From the NCBI GenBank assembly GCA_003280295.1, contig QCFI01000014.1:1-35856 (forward strand): a stretch of 35,856 nucleotides of DNA, in the 5' to 3' direction. The notes below the pieces were generated by a model. That model was not told the DNA's origin. It did not search any database and saw only the letters and a list, made by a program, of their open reading frames with translations. This document shows positions 18,459 through 26,043 of the stretch, piece after piece. The stretch is from Prochlorococcus sp. AG-363-C20 (GTDB taxonomy: Bacteria > Cyanobacteriota > Cyanobacteriia > PCC-6307 > Cyanobiaceae). The position numbers and the translations under genes are program-made. Positions within the stretch are counted from its first letter, which is position 1; every line of letters starts with the position of its first letter.

Positions 18459-19085
18459 ATGGAAAAATTTAGAAGAAAAGAACCTCTGTTCTCAGAGAAA
18501 CCTGAATACAAATCCATTGGATATGCCCGTGTAAGCACGTCAGGGCAAACAACAGCAGGACAGGTTGCTGATTTGAAGAAGGAAGGTTGTTGCGTTGTAT
18601 TTGAAGAAACCATCAGCACCAGAGTCAAAGAAAAAGAACGCCCACAACTAATGGCAGCACTAGCAGCATTAGATGAGGGTGATGAATTGGTAGTCGCAAA
18701 GATGGATCGCCTAGGGCGAACTCAAGTTGAAGTCGTTAATCGAATCCATGATCTTCAACAGAGAGGTATTCATTTGCGGAGTTTGGATGGACTCATTAAC
18801 ACCAGAGGTTTAGGCAAGTTCGCTCCTGTTCTGATTGGACTGCTTACTGGACTTGCTGAAGTTGAACGTTCACTTACCCGTGAGAGAACACTTGAGAGCA
18901 TCCAGTACAGAAAGGAAACGGGCGGAAACTTGGGAGGACGTCCTAAAACCAGTAATGCCAAAGAAGGGTTGGTACTACGTTTAAGGAATGAAGGTTGCTC
19001 CTACAGATCCATAAGAGAACAAACAGGACTTGCTCTATCCACCATCAGAAGGATCATCGTTGAACAGGAGGCAGTAGCGGTATGA
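18459..19085 (+). CDS. Serine recombinase (resolvase/invertase family)
   Basis: A 208-residue site-specific recombinase counted from the ATG at 18459 (a TTG codon immediately precedes it in frame). The nucleophile is S26 in GYARVSTSGQ. Also present are the KMDRLGRTQVEV helix, the LIGLLTGLAEVERSLTRERT dimerisation helix and a C-terminal HTH (NEGCSYRSIREQTGLALS). It is close in length to Gin/Hin/TnpR. It may resolve multimers of the element or invert a segment; the repeats at 18307 and 18389 are possible targets. It overlaps the next gene by ATGA, so the two are co-translated. Confidence 0.93.
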   Translation: MEKFRRKEPLFSEKPEYKSIGYARVSTSGQTTAGQVADLKKEGCCVVFEETISTRVKEKERPQLMAALAALDEGDELVVAKMDRLGRTQVEVVNRIHDLQQRGIHLRSLDGLINTRGLGKFAPVLIGLLTGLAEVERSLTRERTLESIQYRKETGGNLGGRPKTSNAKEGLVLRLRNEGCSYRSIREQTGLALSTIRRIIVEQEAVAV

Positions 19086-19318
19086 ATAAAAAAAATAAAA
19101 AGAACAAACCCAAAAAAGAAGTAAGCAAGACTATTGAAGGTGGATTATCTAATTACGTTGTTTTGAAGGAAGAGAAGGAAGTTATTTTTTATCTGGAACA
19201 ACCCTATCCAACTTGCTTGGCAATTCCATCAATAATGAAGGAAAGGTTCCCTGATGATTTTAAGAGCATAGTCACAAGAGTCTTAGATGAGTTCAAGAAA
19301 TATAAATGGAAAATTTGA
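19082..19318 (+). CDS. Small conserved island protein (paralogue of the 31198 gene)
   Basis: A 78-residue protein with a lysine-rich start, then KEEKEVIFYLEQPYPTCLAIP and ERFPDDFKSIVTRVLDEF. It aligns with the 85-residue protein at 31198-31455 through K-EV-F-L----P---AIP--M---FP-D-K--V-R, so it is a family carried by more than one segment. The function is unknown. The ATG overlaps the recombinase stop, which ties it to that gene. Confidence 0.75.
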   Translation: MNKKNKKNKPKKEVSKTIEGGLSNYVVLKEEKEVIFYLEQPYPTCLAIPSIMKERFPDDFKSIVTRVLDEFKKYKWKI

Positions 19319-19643
19319 TCGATTTATGGTATAATATAATTACATAATTAAAGCATTTATCTATAATTAAATGAACAGTTCAAATCTATTCCAGTAGAAG
19401 GGAAAAAGAGCATTAAGTAATGCGACAAAAGGGAGTTTTATGGATCCATCTGCGGTATATTGGAATCATGCGAAACGGGTGAATAGAACAACCCCATTAG
19501 CGTTAAGTGAGTAACACTTAGTAAGCGAAGAACTAATTATTTTTTCATTCGAAAATTAATGATGTTCTTATCAGTCCGTCTTTAATAAAAATATCCTTCC
19601 GTTTGTATGAAGGACTGAAATTGTCCAATTAAATTTACCAAAA
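19319..19643 (+). promoter_or_regulatory. Leader region of the segment 1 small-gene operon
   Basis: A TATAAT hexamer lies at 19330-19335. A 24-codon frame at 19440-19514 (starts MDPSAVYWNHAKRV) has a good GGGAG site and could be a leader peptide or tiny gene. A hairpin follows: TCAGTCC (19571-19577) with GGACTGA (19612-19618), with a competing TCCTTC/GAAGGA pair (19594-19599, 19609-19614). Mutually exclusive stems downstream of a short frame would suit attenuation or another RNA-level control, but this is conjecture. Confidence 0.4.
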
Positions 19644-19811
19644 ATGAATAATTCAACTCAGAAAGAGTTTGTCTATGAGGTGATCTTTGATGAAAAAGAT
19701 TACAAGAATGACAAACACTTTATGGAACTCTTGATTCCTCAATATAGGGAATTCTTCAGATCTCATAACTTTGAAGATCTTTCTTTTCGTGTAATTGAAA
19801 GGGGGGAATAG
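19644..19811 (+). CDS. Small hypothetical protein, 55 residues
   Basis: ATG at 19644 opens a frame of 55 codons ending two bases before the next ATG, with charged, aromatic sequence (KEFVYEVIFDEKDYKND, LIPQYREFFRSHNFEDL). The tight 2-bp spacing and ordinary composition support a real gene, first of the operon 19644-21138. The function is unknown. Confidence 0.6.
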   Translation: MNNSTQKEFVYEVIFDEKDYKNDKHFMELLIPQYREFFRSHNFEDLSFRVIERGE

Positions 19812-19813
19812 TA

Positions 19814-20125
19814 ATGACTAAACAAATTATTATCAACTTCCCAGATGAGTCTTCAAGGGATAACTTCTTTGACATTATTGAAAGTCAAATTCAACTTCTA
19901 GATGATTGTGGAAAGTCTTATTACCGGAAATTGGACGATGAGATTACTTATCAATGTCCTGATTTATTTGATGGTGATGCCCACAACTTAAATGGATGGT
20001 GGAACTGGATGTACAACCATGTTCCATTTGGAATGACGTTTGAAGAAGCACATGGATGGGGGCGAAATAATGGACGGTGTCTAGTAATACCTCCTGTAAA
20101 AGATAAGGAGGATACAAATGTCTGA
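19814..20125 (+). CDS. Hypothetical protein of the small-gene operon
   Basis: A 103-residue soluble protein, acidic and rich in Trp/Asn (NLNGWWNWMYNHVPFGMTF, HGWGRNNGR). An excellent GGGGGG ribosome binding site precedes the ATG, and the 3' end overlaps the AlpA-like gene by 8 bp. No family recognised. The position between a recombinase module and a zinc-finger gene suggests an element maintenance role, which is inference. Confidence 0.7.
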   Translation: MTKQIIINFPDESSRDNFFDIIESQIQLLDDCGKSYYRKLDDEITYQCPDLFDGDAHNLNGWWNWMYNHVPFGMTFEEAHGWGRNNGRCLVIPPVKDKEDTNV

Positions 20126-20303
20126 AATCAAGATAATCCGCTTACCCGAAGTTAAAGAAATGACTTCATTTTCTAAATCCAAAATCTACGACTTAATGAG
20201 TAAAGACGAATTTCCGAAGAACTATTCCAAGGGAAGAAGCACTTCTTTCTGGTTAAAACACGAAATAGAAGAGTGGATTTTGAAATTAGCAGGAGGGAAG
20301 TAA
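20118..20303 (+). CDS. AlpA-family DNA-binding regulator/excisionase
   Basis: A 61-residue MerR-like HTH of the AlpA group: IIRLPEVKEMTSFSKSKIYDLMSKDEFPKNY, then SFWLKHEIEEWI. These proteins control integrase expression and excision in prophage-like elements. A strong AAGGAGG site lies within the end of the preceding gene; the stop TAA overlaps the next ATG by one base. It is the only intact AlpA of segment 1; segments 2, 4, 5 and 6 carry others, mostly broken, nearer their right ends. Confidence 0.88.
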   Translation: MSEIKIIRLPEVKEMTSFSKSKIYDLMSKDEFPKNYSKGRSTSFWLKHEIEEWILKLAGGK

Positions 20304-20653
20304 TGACTAGCACTGAAAAATACATTCAGTTGATAGTCCCTTATTTGGCAACAGCAGAAGGAGCAACAGTAGAAACCAAACAAATGAATGGTGCTACCGC
20401 CTACATGTTCCCTTGTCCGTTTTGCTCCCACTTAACTACAACGAGTGGGCAGAAGAAAGACAAAAAGAGGACAGCGATCCTTATGCCTAGACGTGAATCT
20501 AAGTACGTCTATGTCTTCAAATGCCATAGAGGTTATTCCCCTGAATGTGCCCGTGGAGCAAGGAATTTCCATAACTTCCTTGCCATGTTTAACGCTGATC
20601 TTTTTAACCAATACCAACTTGAAATGAACAATCGTCGGAGTAAAAACCAATGA
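20303..20653 (+). CDS. Zinc-finger protein, possibly primase-like
   Basis: A 116-residue protein; the ATG at 20303 is chosen because it overlaps the AlpA stop and follows GGAGGGA. Four cysteines form CPFC (about 42-45) and CHRGYSPEC after the strand KYVYVFK, resembling the zinc ribbon at the front of phage and plasmid primases. No catalytic primase domain follows, so it is either a stand-alone zinc-finger protein or a reduced primase. It overlaps the next gene by ATGA. Confidence 0.65.
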   Translation: MTSTEKYIQLIVPYLATAEGATVETKQMNGATAYMFPCPFCSHLTTTSGQKKDKKRTAILMPRRESKYVYVFKCHRGYSPECARGARNFHNFLAMFNADLFNQYQLEMNNRRSKNQ

Positions 20654-21138
20654 AATTTAAAGACAACTATGTGGATGTGATTGAACAACTACTTCAAGTA
20701 GATCCAGTCTCAAAGACTTTTCAATTAGGAACTTTTCAGCAGTTCCTAGAAAATGCCGTTGAGTTCACTGGTACTGAAGCATCCTTGATTGCGAAGGAGG
20801 TTTCAAGCATCAGAGCAAAACCTTCTAAAGGCAAATGGAAGAAGAGTCTTTTAAAGAAACTCAATCAAGAATCTTTAGAAGCAGATCCATCTGGAGTATT
20901 AAATGAACTGGATTGTGCTCTTATTACAAATCGTTGGAGACAACCCAAATTTCCTTATAGGGATTTCCTTTTTGAATTAAATCGAATCGAAGGATTATTC
21001 GATTCGGTTCACGACTTCTACGATGATTTAGTCCTTGTTTATAAGAACGGTTCTTTCATCTTTAAATGGCAAGGAAAAACTCCTAACTTTTTCAACAATG
21101 ATTGCCATGCGATCTGGGCGATAGATGATGAAGATTAG
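20650..21138 (+). CDS. Hypothetical protein, last of operon
   Basis: A 162-residue soluble protein, no signal peptide or membrane segment. Features seen are a basic KPSKGKWKKSLLKKL stretch (about 57-71) and an acidic C-terminus (AIWAIDDED). The family is not recognised. It begins inside the stop of the zinc-finger gene and is followed by a strong terminator, so it closes the operon 19644-21138. Confidence 0.75.
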   Translation: MKFKDNYVDVIEQLLQVDPVSKTFQLGTFQQFLENAVEFTGTEASLIAKEVSSIRAKPSKGKWKKSLLKKLNQESLEADPSGVLNELDCALITNRWRQPKFPYRDFLFELNRIEGLFDSVHDFYDDLVLVYKNGSFIFKWQGKTPNFFNNDCHAIWAIDDED

Positions 21139-21165
21139 TCTAATTTAAAAAGTGAATAAAACATT

Positions 21166-21193
21166 GGACTAACTCCTTAGTTAGTCCTTTTTT
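21166..21193 (+). terminator. Rho-independent terminator
   Basis: GGACTAACT (21166-21174), a CCTT loop, AGTTAGTCC (21179-21187) and a T-run. It is a textbook intrinsic terminator 27 bp after the operon. Confidence 0.92.
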
Positions 21194-21568
21194 ATTATCA
21201 CTATGAGTCCTGATGTGTGCTTGACATTTGTTAATAATACCTGTAGAATTAACTTTGTTAGGGGTGATAGACATCAAGTAGGTATGTGTAAGTCTAATGT
21301 AGAAAAAGCATATATAGTATGTACCTTTTTCAACTAAGACTCTTATGCTTCTCTAGAGGAACTAAAGAATAAATAACTCTAGAGATGTTCCGAAGGAAGT
21401 TTCATCGAACGAAGTGAGATGAAATCATTAAAGAATACATTTTAAATACATTTATAAATGTGTTTGCGTTTTCTATAAGACGTAAGTTTAGTCGAAAAGA
21501 TATCGGAACTTCAGGATGATGTTTTTTACATCTAATTAAAACTAATACACCTTTTATACACAGATTTC
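21194..21568. other. Non-coding stretch with repeats and hairpins
   Basis: No gene over 20 codons is credible here. The palindrome CTCTAGAG occurs twice (about 21353 and 21388), flanking complementary GGAAC and GTTCC. TTTCATC...GATGAAA (about 21410-21427) forms a 7-bp stem. TGTTAGGGG (21256-21264) resembles the arm-type repeats of the segment ends. The stretch could be a regulatory RNA, origin or leader of the next operon; none can be proven. Confidence 0.4.
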
Positions 21569-21757
21569 ATGTCCGATTTAAAGTCCTATTCAAGTAGATT
21601 TCAGATGTCTTATAAGAAGAAGGAGGCAGAACGCTTTGTCCCAATGGAATATAGATTGATGGAAGAATTAGGTATAGATAACCGATGTGACTTACATAAA
21701 GTTGCCATTGAGAATCTAGATAACCCACGTATTCGACAACAATTAGCGTGGGTTTGA
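21569..21757 (+). CDS. Small basic hypothetical protein
   Basis: 62 residues, soluble, with a basic first half (SYKKKEAERF) and a helical second half (MEELGIDNRCDLHKVAIENL). It heads a four-gene chain in which the following starts are 4 bp after or inside the preceding stop. Not recognised; possibly a DNA-binding partner of the next small protein. Confidence 0.55.
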   Translation: MSDLKSYSSRFQMSYKKKEAERFVPMEYRLMEELGIDNRCDLHKVAIENLDNPRIRQQLAWV

Positions 21758-21761
21758 CTTA

Positions 21762-21890
21762 ATGAAAACTATAAAAATCTCTAAGGTTCATTATGAAATG
21801 CTTGTAGCAGCAGCAAAGAAATCAAGACAGAAACCAGAGGTGATGATTGAGGAACTTATCCATCAGAAATACCAAAAAGATGGTTTATGA
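21762..21890 (+). CDS. Very small RHH-like protein
   Basis: A 42-codon frame: IKISKVHYEMLVAAAKK, then PEVMIEELIHQKYQKDG. The pattern of one short strand and two helices resembles ribbon-helix-helix regulators such as CopG. It starts 4 bp after the preceding stop and overlaps the next gene. Family assignment is from pattern only. Confidence 0.5.
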   Translation: MKTIKISKVHYEMLVAAAKKSRQKPEVMIEELIHQKYQKDGL

Positions 21891-21996
21891 GTTCGTTCAT
21901 TATATGGATGAATTTACCTTCTTTATCGAAAAATCCTATACAGAAGGTTTTCCCTACACTATACTTAGATTGAAGGCAGGAAGATCTCCTATATGA
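21880..21996 (+). CDS. Tiny coupled gene, 38 residues
   Basis: ATG at 21880 starts a 38-codon frame (YEFVHYMDEFTFFIEKSY) that overlaps the upstream gene by 11 bp and shares ATGA with the TPR gene at 21993. The overlaps at both ends support translation. The function is unknown. Confidence 0.45.
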   Translation: MVYEFVHYMDEFTFFIEKSYTEGFPYTILRLKAGRSPI

Positions 21997-22592
21997 AGAA
22001 ACGAATTACTGCTATTGCTGCTGCCTTGTCTTTGATACCTATAGGGCAACCGCTGTTAGTTGGAGGTGGCGCTGCTTTGACAAGTGCTGCGGTGATGCTT
22101 TCTGTGCCGCAACAGGCAAAGGCAGATAATTCTGTTTTCTACTACCACCGTGGAGTTGAAAGACAAAATGTTGGTAATTATTCCGGAGCAATTTCTGATT
22201 ACAGCAAAGCAATTGAGATCAATCCAAGGTACGGAGATGCGTATTACAATCGTGGACTTGCAAAGAGACAATTAAGAGATTATTCCGGAGCAATTGCAGA
22301 TTACAACAAGGCAATTGAGATCAATCCAAGGGATGCAGAAGCGTATAACAACCGTGGATGGGTAAAGGTTGATAAATTACAAAATTATTCCGGAGGAATT
22401 GCTGATTACAACAAGGCAATCAAGATCAATCCAAAGTTAAAAAATGCGTATTTCAATCGTGGAAAAGCAAAATATTATATAGGTGATAAGAAAGGTGCCT
22501 GTGATGATTATAAAAAAGCAAGATATTTTGGAAGTCAGGCAGCAAGAGAATGGTGGGCAACAGAAAGTGCTGATTGGTGCCGCGATATGTAA
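21993..22592 (+). CDS. Exported TPR protein
   Basis: A 199-residue secreted tetratricopeptide protein. The signal peptide runs to about QQAKAD (43). Then come three 34-residue TPR units with the hallmark NYSGAISDYSKAIEINP, and a C-terminal half-unit KGACDDYKKARYFG ending in a WCRDM tail. The DNA of the repeats is near-identical at about 102-bp spacing, which suggests recent repeat expansion. A shorter homologue with a similar signal peptide is at 29466-29840. It is a protein-interaction protein of the periplasm or surface; its partner is unknown. It is the last gene of the small chain beginning at 21569. Confidence 0.85.
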   Translation: MKKRITAIAAALSLIPIGQPLLVGGGAALTSAAVMLSVPQQAKADNSVFYYHRGVERQNVGNYSGAISDYSKAIEINPRYGDAYYNRGLAKRQLRDYSGAIADYNKAIEINPRDAEAYNNRGWVKVDKLQNYSGGIADYNKAIKINPKLKNAYFNRGKAKYYIGDKKGACDDYKKARYFGSQAAREWWATESADWCRDM

Positions 22593-22632
22593 TTGCTATA
22601 TAAACACAATATAGATACAAGTAATCTTTTCA

Positions 22633-22656
22633 ATTCAGCACTGCTTCCTGCTGAAT
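22633..22656 (+). terminator. Hairpin after the TPR gene
   Basis: ATTCAGCA and TGCTGAAT pair perfectly around an 8-nt loop, 40 bp after the TPR stop. No T-run follows, so termination is likely but not certain. Confidence 0.5.
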
Positions 22657-22703
22657 GAGAAGGTTGCATCTACGTTGTGTTGATTATTGAGTTGCTGAAC
22701 AGC

Positions 22704-22805
22704 ATGAAACACTGCAGTGCTGTGATTGCTACTGCTCTCTCCTTGATTCCAATAGGGATTTCGATGATTGGAATGAGAGTTGAGTGGGCAGTCGTATCTA
22801 ATTAA
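22704..22805 (+). pseudogene. Remnant of a second TPR-protein signal peptide
   Basis: A 33-codon frame reads VIATALSLIPIG, nearly the signal peptide of the TPR gene just upstream (ITAIAAALSLIPIG), then loses similarity and stops. It looks like the 5' stub of a deleted paralogue at the segment boundary. Confidence 0.55.
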
Positions 22806-22872
22806 GTACCTTTAAATCAAATCTAAAAAGTGTTACGGACGAGTTCAAAAAAATCCCGCCAGAAAAATTTAG

Positions 22873-22949
22873 TGTAGGGGGATTTGTAGGGGGAATTTGA
22901 ACCGATTTAGAAAAGATAGTCCTAATGCTTCCTATGACTTCCTTATTGG
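22873..22949 (+). repeat. Right-end module, segment 1
   Basis: TGTAGGGGG is repeated at 22873 and 22885 (12-bp step). GTCC/TTCC tetramers follow at 22920, 22930 and 22940, exactly 10 bp apart. The att core begins at 22966, i.e. 26 bp after the last tetramer. The same order and spacing recur at 25465 and 28905. Confidence 0.65.
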
Positions 22950-22965
22950 AATGGAATCGACGGAC

Positions 22966-22980
22966 ACCCTCTCCGTTTCG
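22966..22980 (+). repeat. att core, copy 2
   Basis: CACCCTCTCCGTTTC is identical to 16495-16509 over 15 bp. It bounds segment 1 (16.5-23.0 kb) and opens segment 2. Confidence 0.85.
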
Positions 22981-23079
22981 ACTTCATGTCCGTAGGAATC
23001 TCAAGGCGTCCATAGCGGTCCAAAATTTCGTTTGAATTCGGCATTCTTCCGTCGACTTCAGAATTTGTGTATGTTTTGT
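22981..23079 (+). repeat. Left-end module, segment 2
   Basis: GTCC at 22989, TCTC at 23000, GTCC at 23009 and 23019 continue the 10-bp phase. A hairpin follows: TGAATTCGGC (23034-23043) with GTCGACTTCA (23052-23061). The block 23023-23079 is strongly similar to 25616-25670 in segment 3. Confidence 0.6.
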
Positions 23080-23146
23080 CGTCTGAAGAAGTCCTTTTAC
23101 GATCAAACAAGAATACCTATTTCAAAGGATTAGCATTCTTGAAGAA

Positions 23147-24841
23147 TCAACTAATTAAATGTCGATGTTTCTCAGTGTTTGTTATTACATCTATTGCAGG
23201 TTGAAGCATCTCTCTATAATTTCTCCAACCACCAACCGACCTTGCATTAATTGGTGAACGAACTTGAATACTACTTGCAGTTAAAACTGGACGAGGATTG
23301 AGATTTGGACATAGATATGAATCATCCCATTCCCACCCTAACCATTGGATTAAAGATTTAATTTCTTTCAAAGGATTAAGAACTAATGAGTCGTAATTCA
23401 AGTCGTAAATTTTCGTTTGATATTGTTTTTTATATTCTTGCATTAATTTATCTTGATCCAGATAGACTTTTGCGCAATCAATTAATGAAGAGGAGTATGT
23501 ATGCCCTTTAGCAAAGTTTGTTCGGTAAATCGAAAGAATATTATCCAATGGATTTCTATTGCAGTGAATGATTTTAGCGTTCGCTAATTGACTAGCAATT
23601 ATACCTGCATATCTATAATTATATAACCATTTATTGGTGGTTATCGTCGCCTTACTTTTTAAATCATTAATCTTTTTCGAATATAATTTGTTAAGAGTCA
23701 AATCCTTATGGCTGTCCTTAAGTCTTTCCCACTCTAAGAAGGAGTCTTCAAAGATATTAACTTCACCCAAGTCGCAAACATCTTTGTTCATGCTGATGAT
23801 TGACTCTAGAAGTGTAGAACCACTACGGGGCATTCCCACAATGAAAATATGATCATGACTTTCTTCCTTATTAATGATTTTGTGCTTATTTGAATAAGCA
23901 AATAATTTCTTTGATTTCTCTAGTAATGCATTGAAATTTGATGGATGAATATCAAGTTTTAATGAGTTTGCTTTAATAAGTGATTCAGCGCTTTTTATGA
24001 ATTCTTTTTTTTTGTGGTGAATATTTGCTCTGGCAAAGTAGATGTCAATGCGTTGGGTGATATTTTTATTTTTCAATATATCATCAAAGAATAGATTACA
24101 TTCCCAATCATTTTGACTAGAAGAACTTGTAAGATCTGACAGTAAAAAGTATGATCTTGCGTGATCATTGTCTAATTTAATTGCTTTCAGAATTGATAGT
24201 TCTGCCTCTTTTAGTCTTCCTAGACTTTTTAATACAGCGCCTAGATTTGAATAAGCATTTGCAAAATCAGGTTTAAGTTCAATTGCTCTGCGCTGTAAAA
24301 TTTCTGCTTCTTTTAGTCGCCCTAATTCTTTAACTATGGTCCCTAGATTTGAATAAGCATTTGCAAAATCAGGTTTAAGTTCAATTGCTTTCCGAAGCAA
24401 GACTTCTGATTCCTCTAGTCGACCTAGTTCTTGAACTATGGTCCCTAGATTTGAATAGGGACCTGCCAAATTCGGTTTAATCTTAATTGCCTTTCGGAGT
24501 AAGTTTTCTGCTTCCTTTAGATCACCCTGATCTTTAAATATTCCTGCCATATTTGAATAAGCGAAAGGATTATTTGAGTCTAATTCTATTGATTTTTTAT
24601 ATAATACTATTGCTTTATCTACTTCTCCTCTGTATTGACAGATTGCACCATAGTTATTTAAAACCCTTATATCTTTCAAACCTTGGTCGATAAATAATTG
24701 GTAACATTTTGCTGCTTGTGAAATGTTACCCTCTGAATGGAACTTGAATGCTTTTGAGATTAATTTACTTGATGCTACATCAAGATTTGTTTTGGGAACT
24801 TTCTTTTTAGTGCTTTTCTTGGGAGTGCCAAAACCTTTCAT
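23147..24841 (-). CDS. TPR-sulfotransferase
   Basis: An intracellular protein of 564 residues from the ATG at 24841 (KGFGTPKKSTKKK start, common for this group); the frame extends 21 codons further upstream. Six or so TPR units occupy the first 240 residues (DFANAYSNLGTIVKELGRLKE type). The C-terminal half is a Sulfotransfer_3-like domain: the 5'-phosphosulfate loop FIVGMPRSGSTLLESI and the 3'-phosphate motif HCNRNPLDNILSIYRTNF. It should transfer sulfate from PAPS to a protein or sugar acceptor. A 48-bp stretch is repeated exactly 102 bp apart (near 24240 and 24342), i.e. one TPR. It is the main cargo of segment 2 and points to cell-surface modification. Confidence 0.88.
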   Translation of the reverse strand: MKGFGTPKKSTKKKVPKTNLDVASSKLISKAFKFHSEGNISQAAKCYQLFIDQGLKDIRVLNNYGAICQYRGEVDKAIVLYKKSIELDSNNPFAYSNMAGIFKDQGDLKEAENLLRKAIKIKPNLAGPYSNLGTIVQELGRLEESEVLLRKAIELKPDFANAYSNLGTIVKELGRLKEAEILQRRAIELKPDFANAYSNLGAVLKSLGRLKEAELSILKAIKLDNDHARSYFLLSDLTSSSSQNDWECNLFFDDILKNKNITQRIDIYFARANIHHKKKEFIKSAESLIKANSLKLDIHPSNFNALLEKSKKLFAYSNKHKIINKEESHDHIFIVGMPRSGSTLLESIISMNKDVCDLGEVNIFEDSFLEWERLKDSHKDLTLNKLYSKKINDLKSKATITTNKWLYNYRYAGIIASQLANAKIIHCNRNPLDNILSIYRTNFAKGHTYSSSLIDCAKVYLDQDKLMQEYKKQYQTKIYDLNYDSLVLNPLKEIKSLIQWLGWEWDDSYLCPNLNPRPVLTASSIQVRSPINARSVGGWRNYREMLQPAIDVITNTEKHRHLIS

Positions 24842-24949
24842 GTTCTTGAGGCATCCAATAAACTCTATTTCTTTTGAGAGAAGTAAATGGATACTTCGCT
24901 TCACATCTTATTAGTTGATCCTACATACTCTAGGCAGGACATTTGATCC

Positions 24950-25162
24950 CCTCACAATGCAGTAATTTTTGGATATGGGCAATAGACAAAAGTGATATAC
25001 AAATCAGATGATGGCAAACCCTTTACCCAAGAACAGGCAATCGATCTGCTTGTGTCCTTAGTCGCCACTGACCTTAACTCTGAAAAGAAGTGGAGGGGTT
25101 TCTATAACTCCTTATCAAGTGCTGAACTACAGGATGAGTGGGACGAGCATTGGAAATCTTGA
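24950..25162 (+). pseudogene. Broken copy of the 29207 gene
   Basis: Reading FGYGQ*TKVIYKSDDGKPF and QAIDLLVSLVATDLNSEKKW, this is the same protein family as the minus-strand gene at 29207. TAG at 24983-24985 replaces the glutamine of GQQTKV, so only a 56-codon GTG-started frame from 24992 remains. It ends inside the 5' part of the AlpA-like gene. The truncated form might still be made. Confidence 0.6.
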
Positions 25163-25407
25163 AGGGGGTGGTTGCAATTGGAGCGTTGTTTCTCCTCGGA
25201 GCACTAATAAAAATCGACATCAGAGAACGTTTCCTGCACATGCGGGAAGTTGTACAACGAACAGGAATGAGTAGAGGAACTATCTACAACAAAATCCATG
25301 CTGGGACATTCCCTAAACAAATACCAATAGGTGCAAATTTCGTTGTTTGGTTAGCGTCAGATGTACAGAAATGGATGCAAGAACAAATAGATAAGGGGAG
25401 GGGTTAA
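25138..25407 (+). CDS. AlpA-family regulator at the right end of segment 2
   Basis: The HTH core REVVQRTGMSRGTIYNKIHAGTFPKQIPI and FVVWLASDVQKWMQEQI is a full AlpA domain. The longest frame begins at GTG 25138 and has a hydrophobic LEILKGVVAIGALFLLGAL lead, which is odd for this family; the ATG at 25240 gives a shorter protein starting at the HTH. It lies 58 bp before the arm repeats and about 150 bp before the att core, the place of an excisionase. It has homologous broken copies at 31535, 33230 and 34440. Confidence 0.82.
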   Translation: MGRALEILKGVVAIGALFLLGALIKIDIRERFLHMREVVQRTGMSRGTIYNKIHAGTFPKQIPIGANFVVWLASDVQKWMQEQIDKGRG

Positions 25408-25464
25408 ACCCTCCTTTTTTTATGCCTAATCAATTGTCTATGCAGTCAAGTGCGTTTAAAAAAC

Positions 25465-25542
25465 GTGGTAGGGATTGTGGTAGGGAAATTTACAAATGAT
25501 TTGGAATAACTTGTCTAATGCTGTCTAATACCGTCTATCCCA
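25465..25542 (+). repeat. Right-end module, segment 2
   Basis: GTGGTAGGGA at 25465 and 25477 (12-bp step), then GTCTA at 25513, 25523 and 25533, exactly 10 bp apart. The distances to the core at 25559 equal those in segment 1. Confidence 0.65.
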
Positions 25543-25558
25543 GAACGAAATCGACAGA

Positions 25559-25571
25559 GACCCTCTCCGTT
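25559..25571 (+). repeat. att core, copy 3
   Basis: ACCCTCTCCGTT (25560-25571) matches the tRNA 3' end; the first base is G instead of C. It separates segments 2 and 3. Confidence 0.8.
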
Positions 25572-25670
25572 CCTGACGTTTGTTTGTAGGCTTCTCAGGG
25601 CGCCATTATTGGACCAGAATTTCGCTGAATTCGGCATTCTTTCGTCGACTTCAGATTTGTGTATGTTTTG
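25572..25670 (+). repeat. Left-end module, segment 3
   Basis: Similar to 22981-23079. The hairpin is CTGAATTCGGC (25625-25635) with GTCGACTTCAG (25644-25654): nine Watson-Crick pairs, one G-T and one mismatch. Phasing of GTYC-like tetramers is weaker here. Confidence 0.55.
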
Positions 25671-25736
25671 ATCTGATTGGATGTTTGATAAGAAATCTTC
25701 AGATCTGATCTTTTGTGAATTCCTATTTTTCTAACT

Positions 25737-25931
25737 TCACAAAAGAATGTGTAAGTTATTGGCAAAAAAATCTATCGTAGGCTTTAAAAAAAGAGTCTCT
25801 CCTATTGACATTACATTTAGCCAATAGAAGCAAGCGCCTTCCAGATCACCTTGACGATACATCTGACACCCGATTATATGCCTTGGATTGCTGTAGCTAT
25901 AAGGATTGCCAATTGCTGAATAATCATACAT
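25737..25931 (-). CDS. Fragment or minimal relative of the TPR proteins
   Basis: A 64-codon frame with RQGDLEGACFYWLNVMSIGE, which matches the C-terminal half-TPR of the secreted TPR proteins (GDMKGACFDWRRASSLGD). It has no signal peptide and no full TPR. It is either a decayed copy or a short independent gene. Confidence 0.4.
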   Translation of the reverse strand: MYDYSAIGNPYSYSNPRHIIGCQMYRQGDLEGACFYWLNVMSIGETLFLKPTIDFFANNLHILL

Positions 25932-26043
25932 CTTTTTATTAATATTATCCCTTGTTGTAGAAGATTTAAATTGATGACCTACTCAATATTTGTTTAATAT
26001 ACTTAAAGTTAGATTTAGGAAATAAGAAAGCTCTATAAAACAT

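Noticed and set aside
18413-18628. Minus-strand frame over the serine recombinase start
   Set aside because: It is antisense to a well-defined catalytic domain and has no homology-like features.
21353-21427. Replication origin (iteron-like CTCTAGAG repeats)
   Set aside because: Only two palindromes and a hairpin are present, with no initiator gene recognised nearby; left as unexplained structure.
24240-24590. CRISPR-like spaced repeats
   Set aside because: The roughly 102-bp period equals 34 codons and encodes TPR units of the sulfotransferase.
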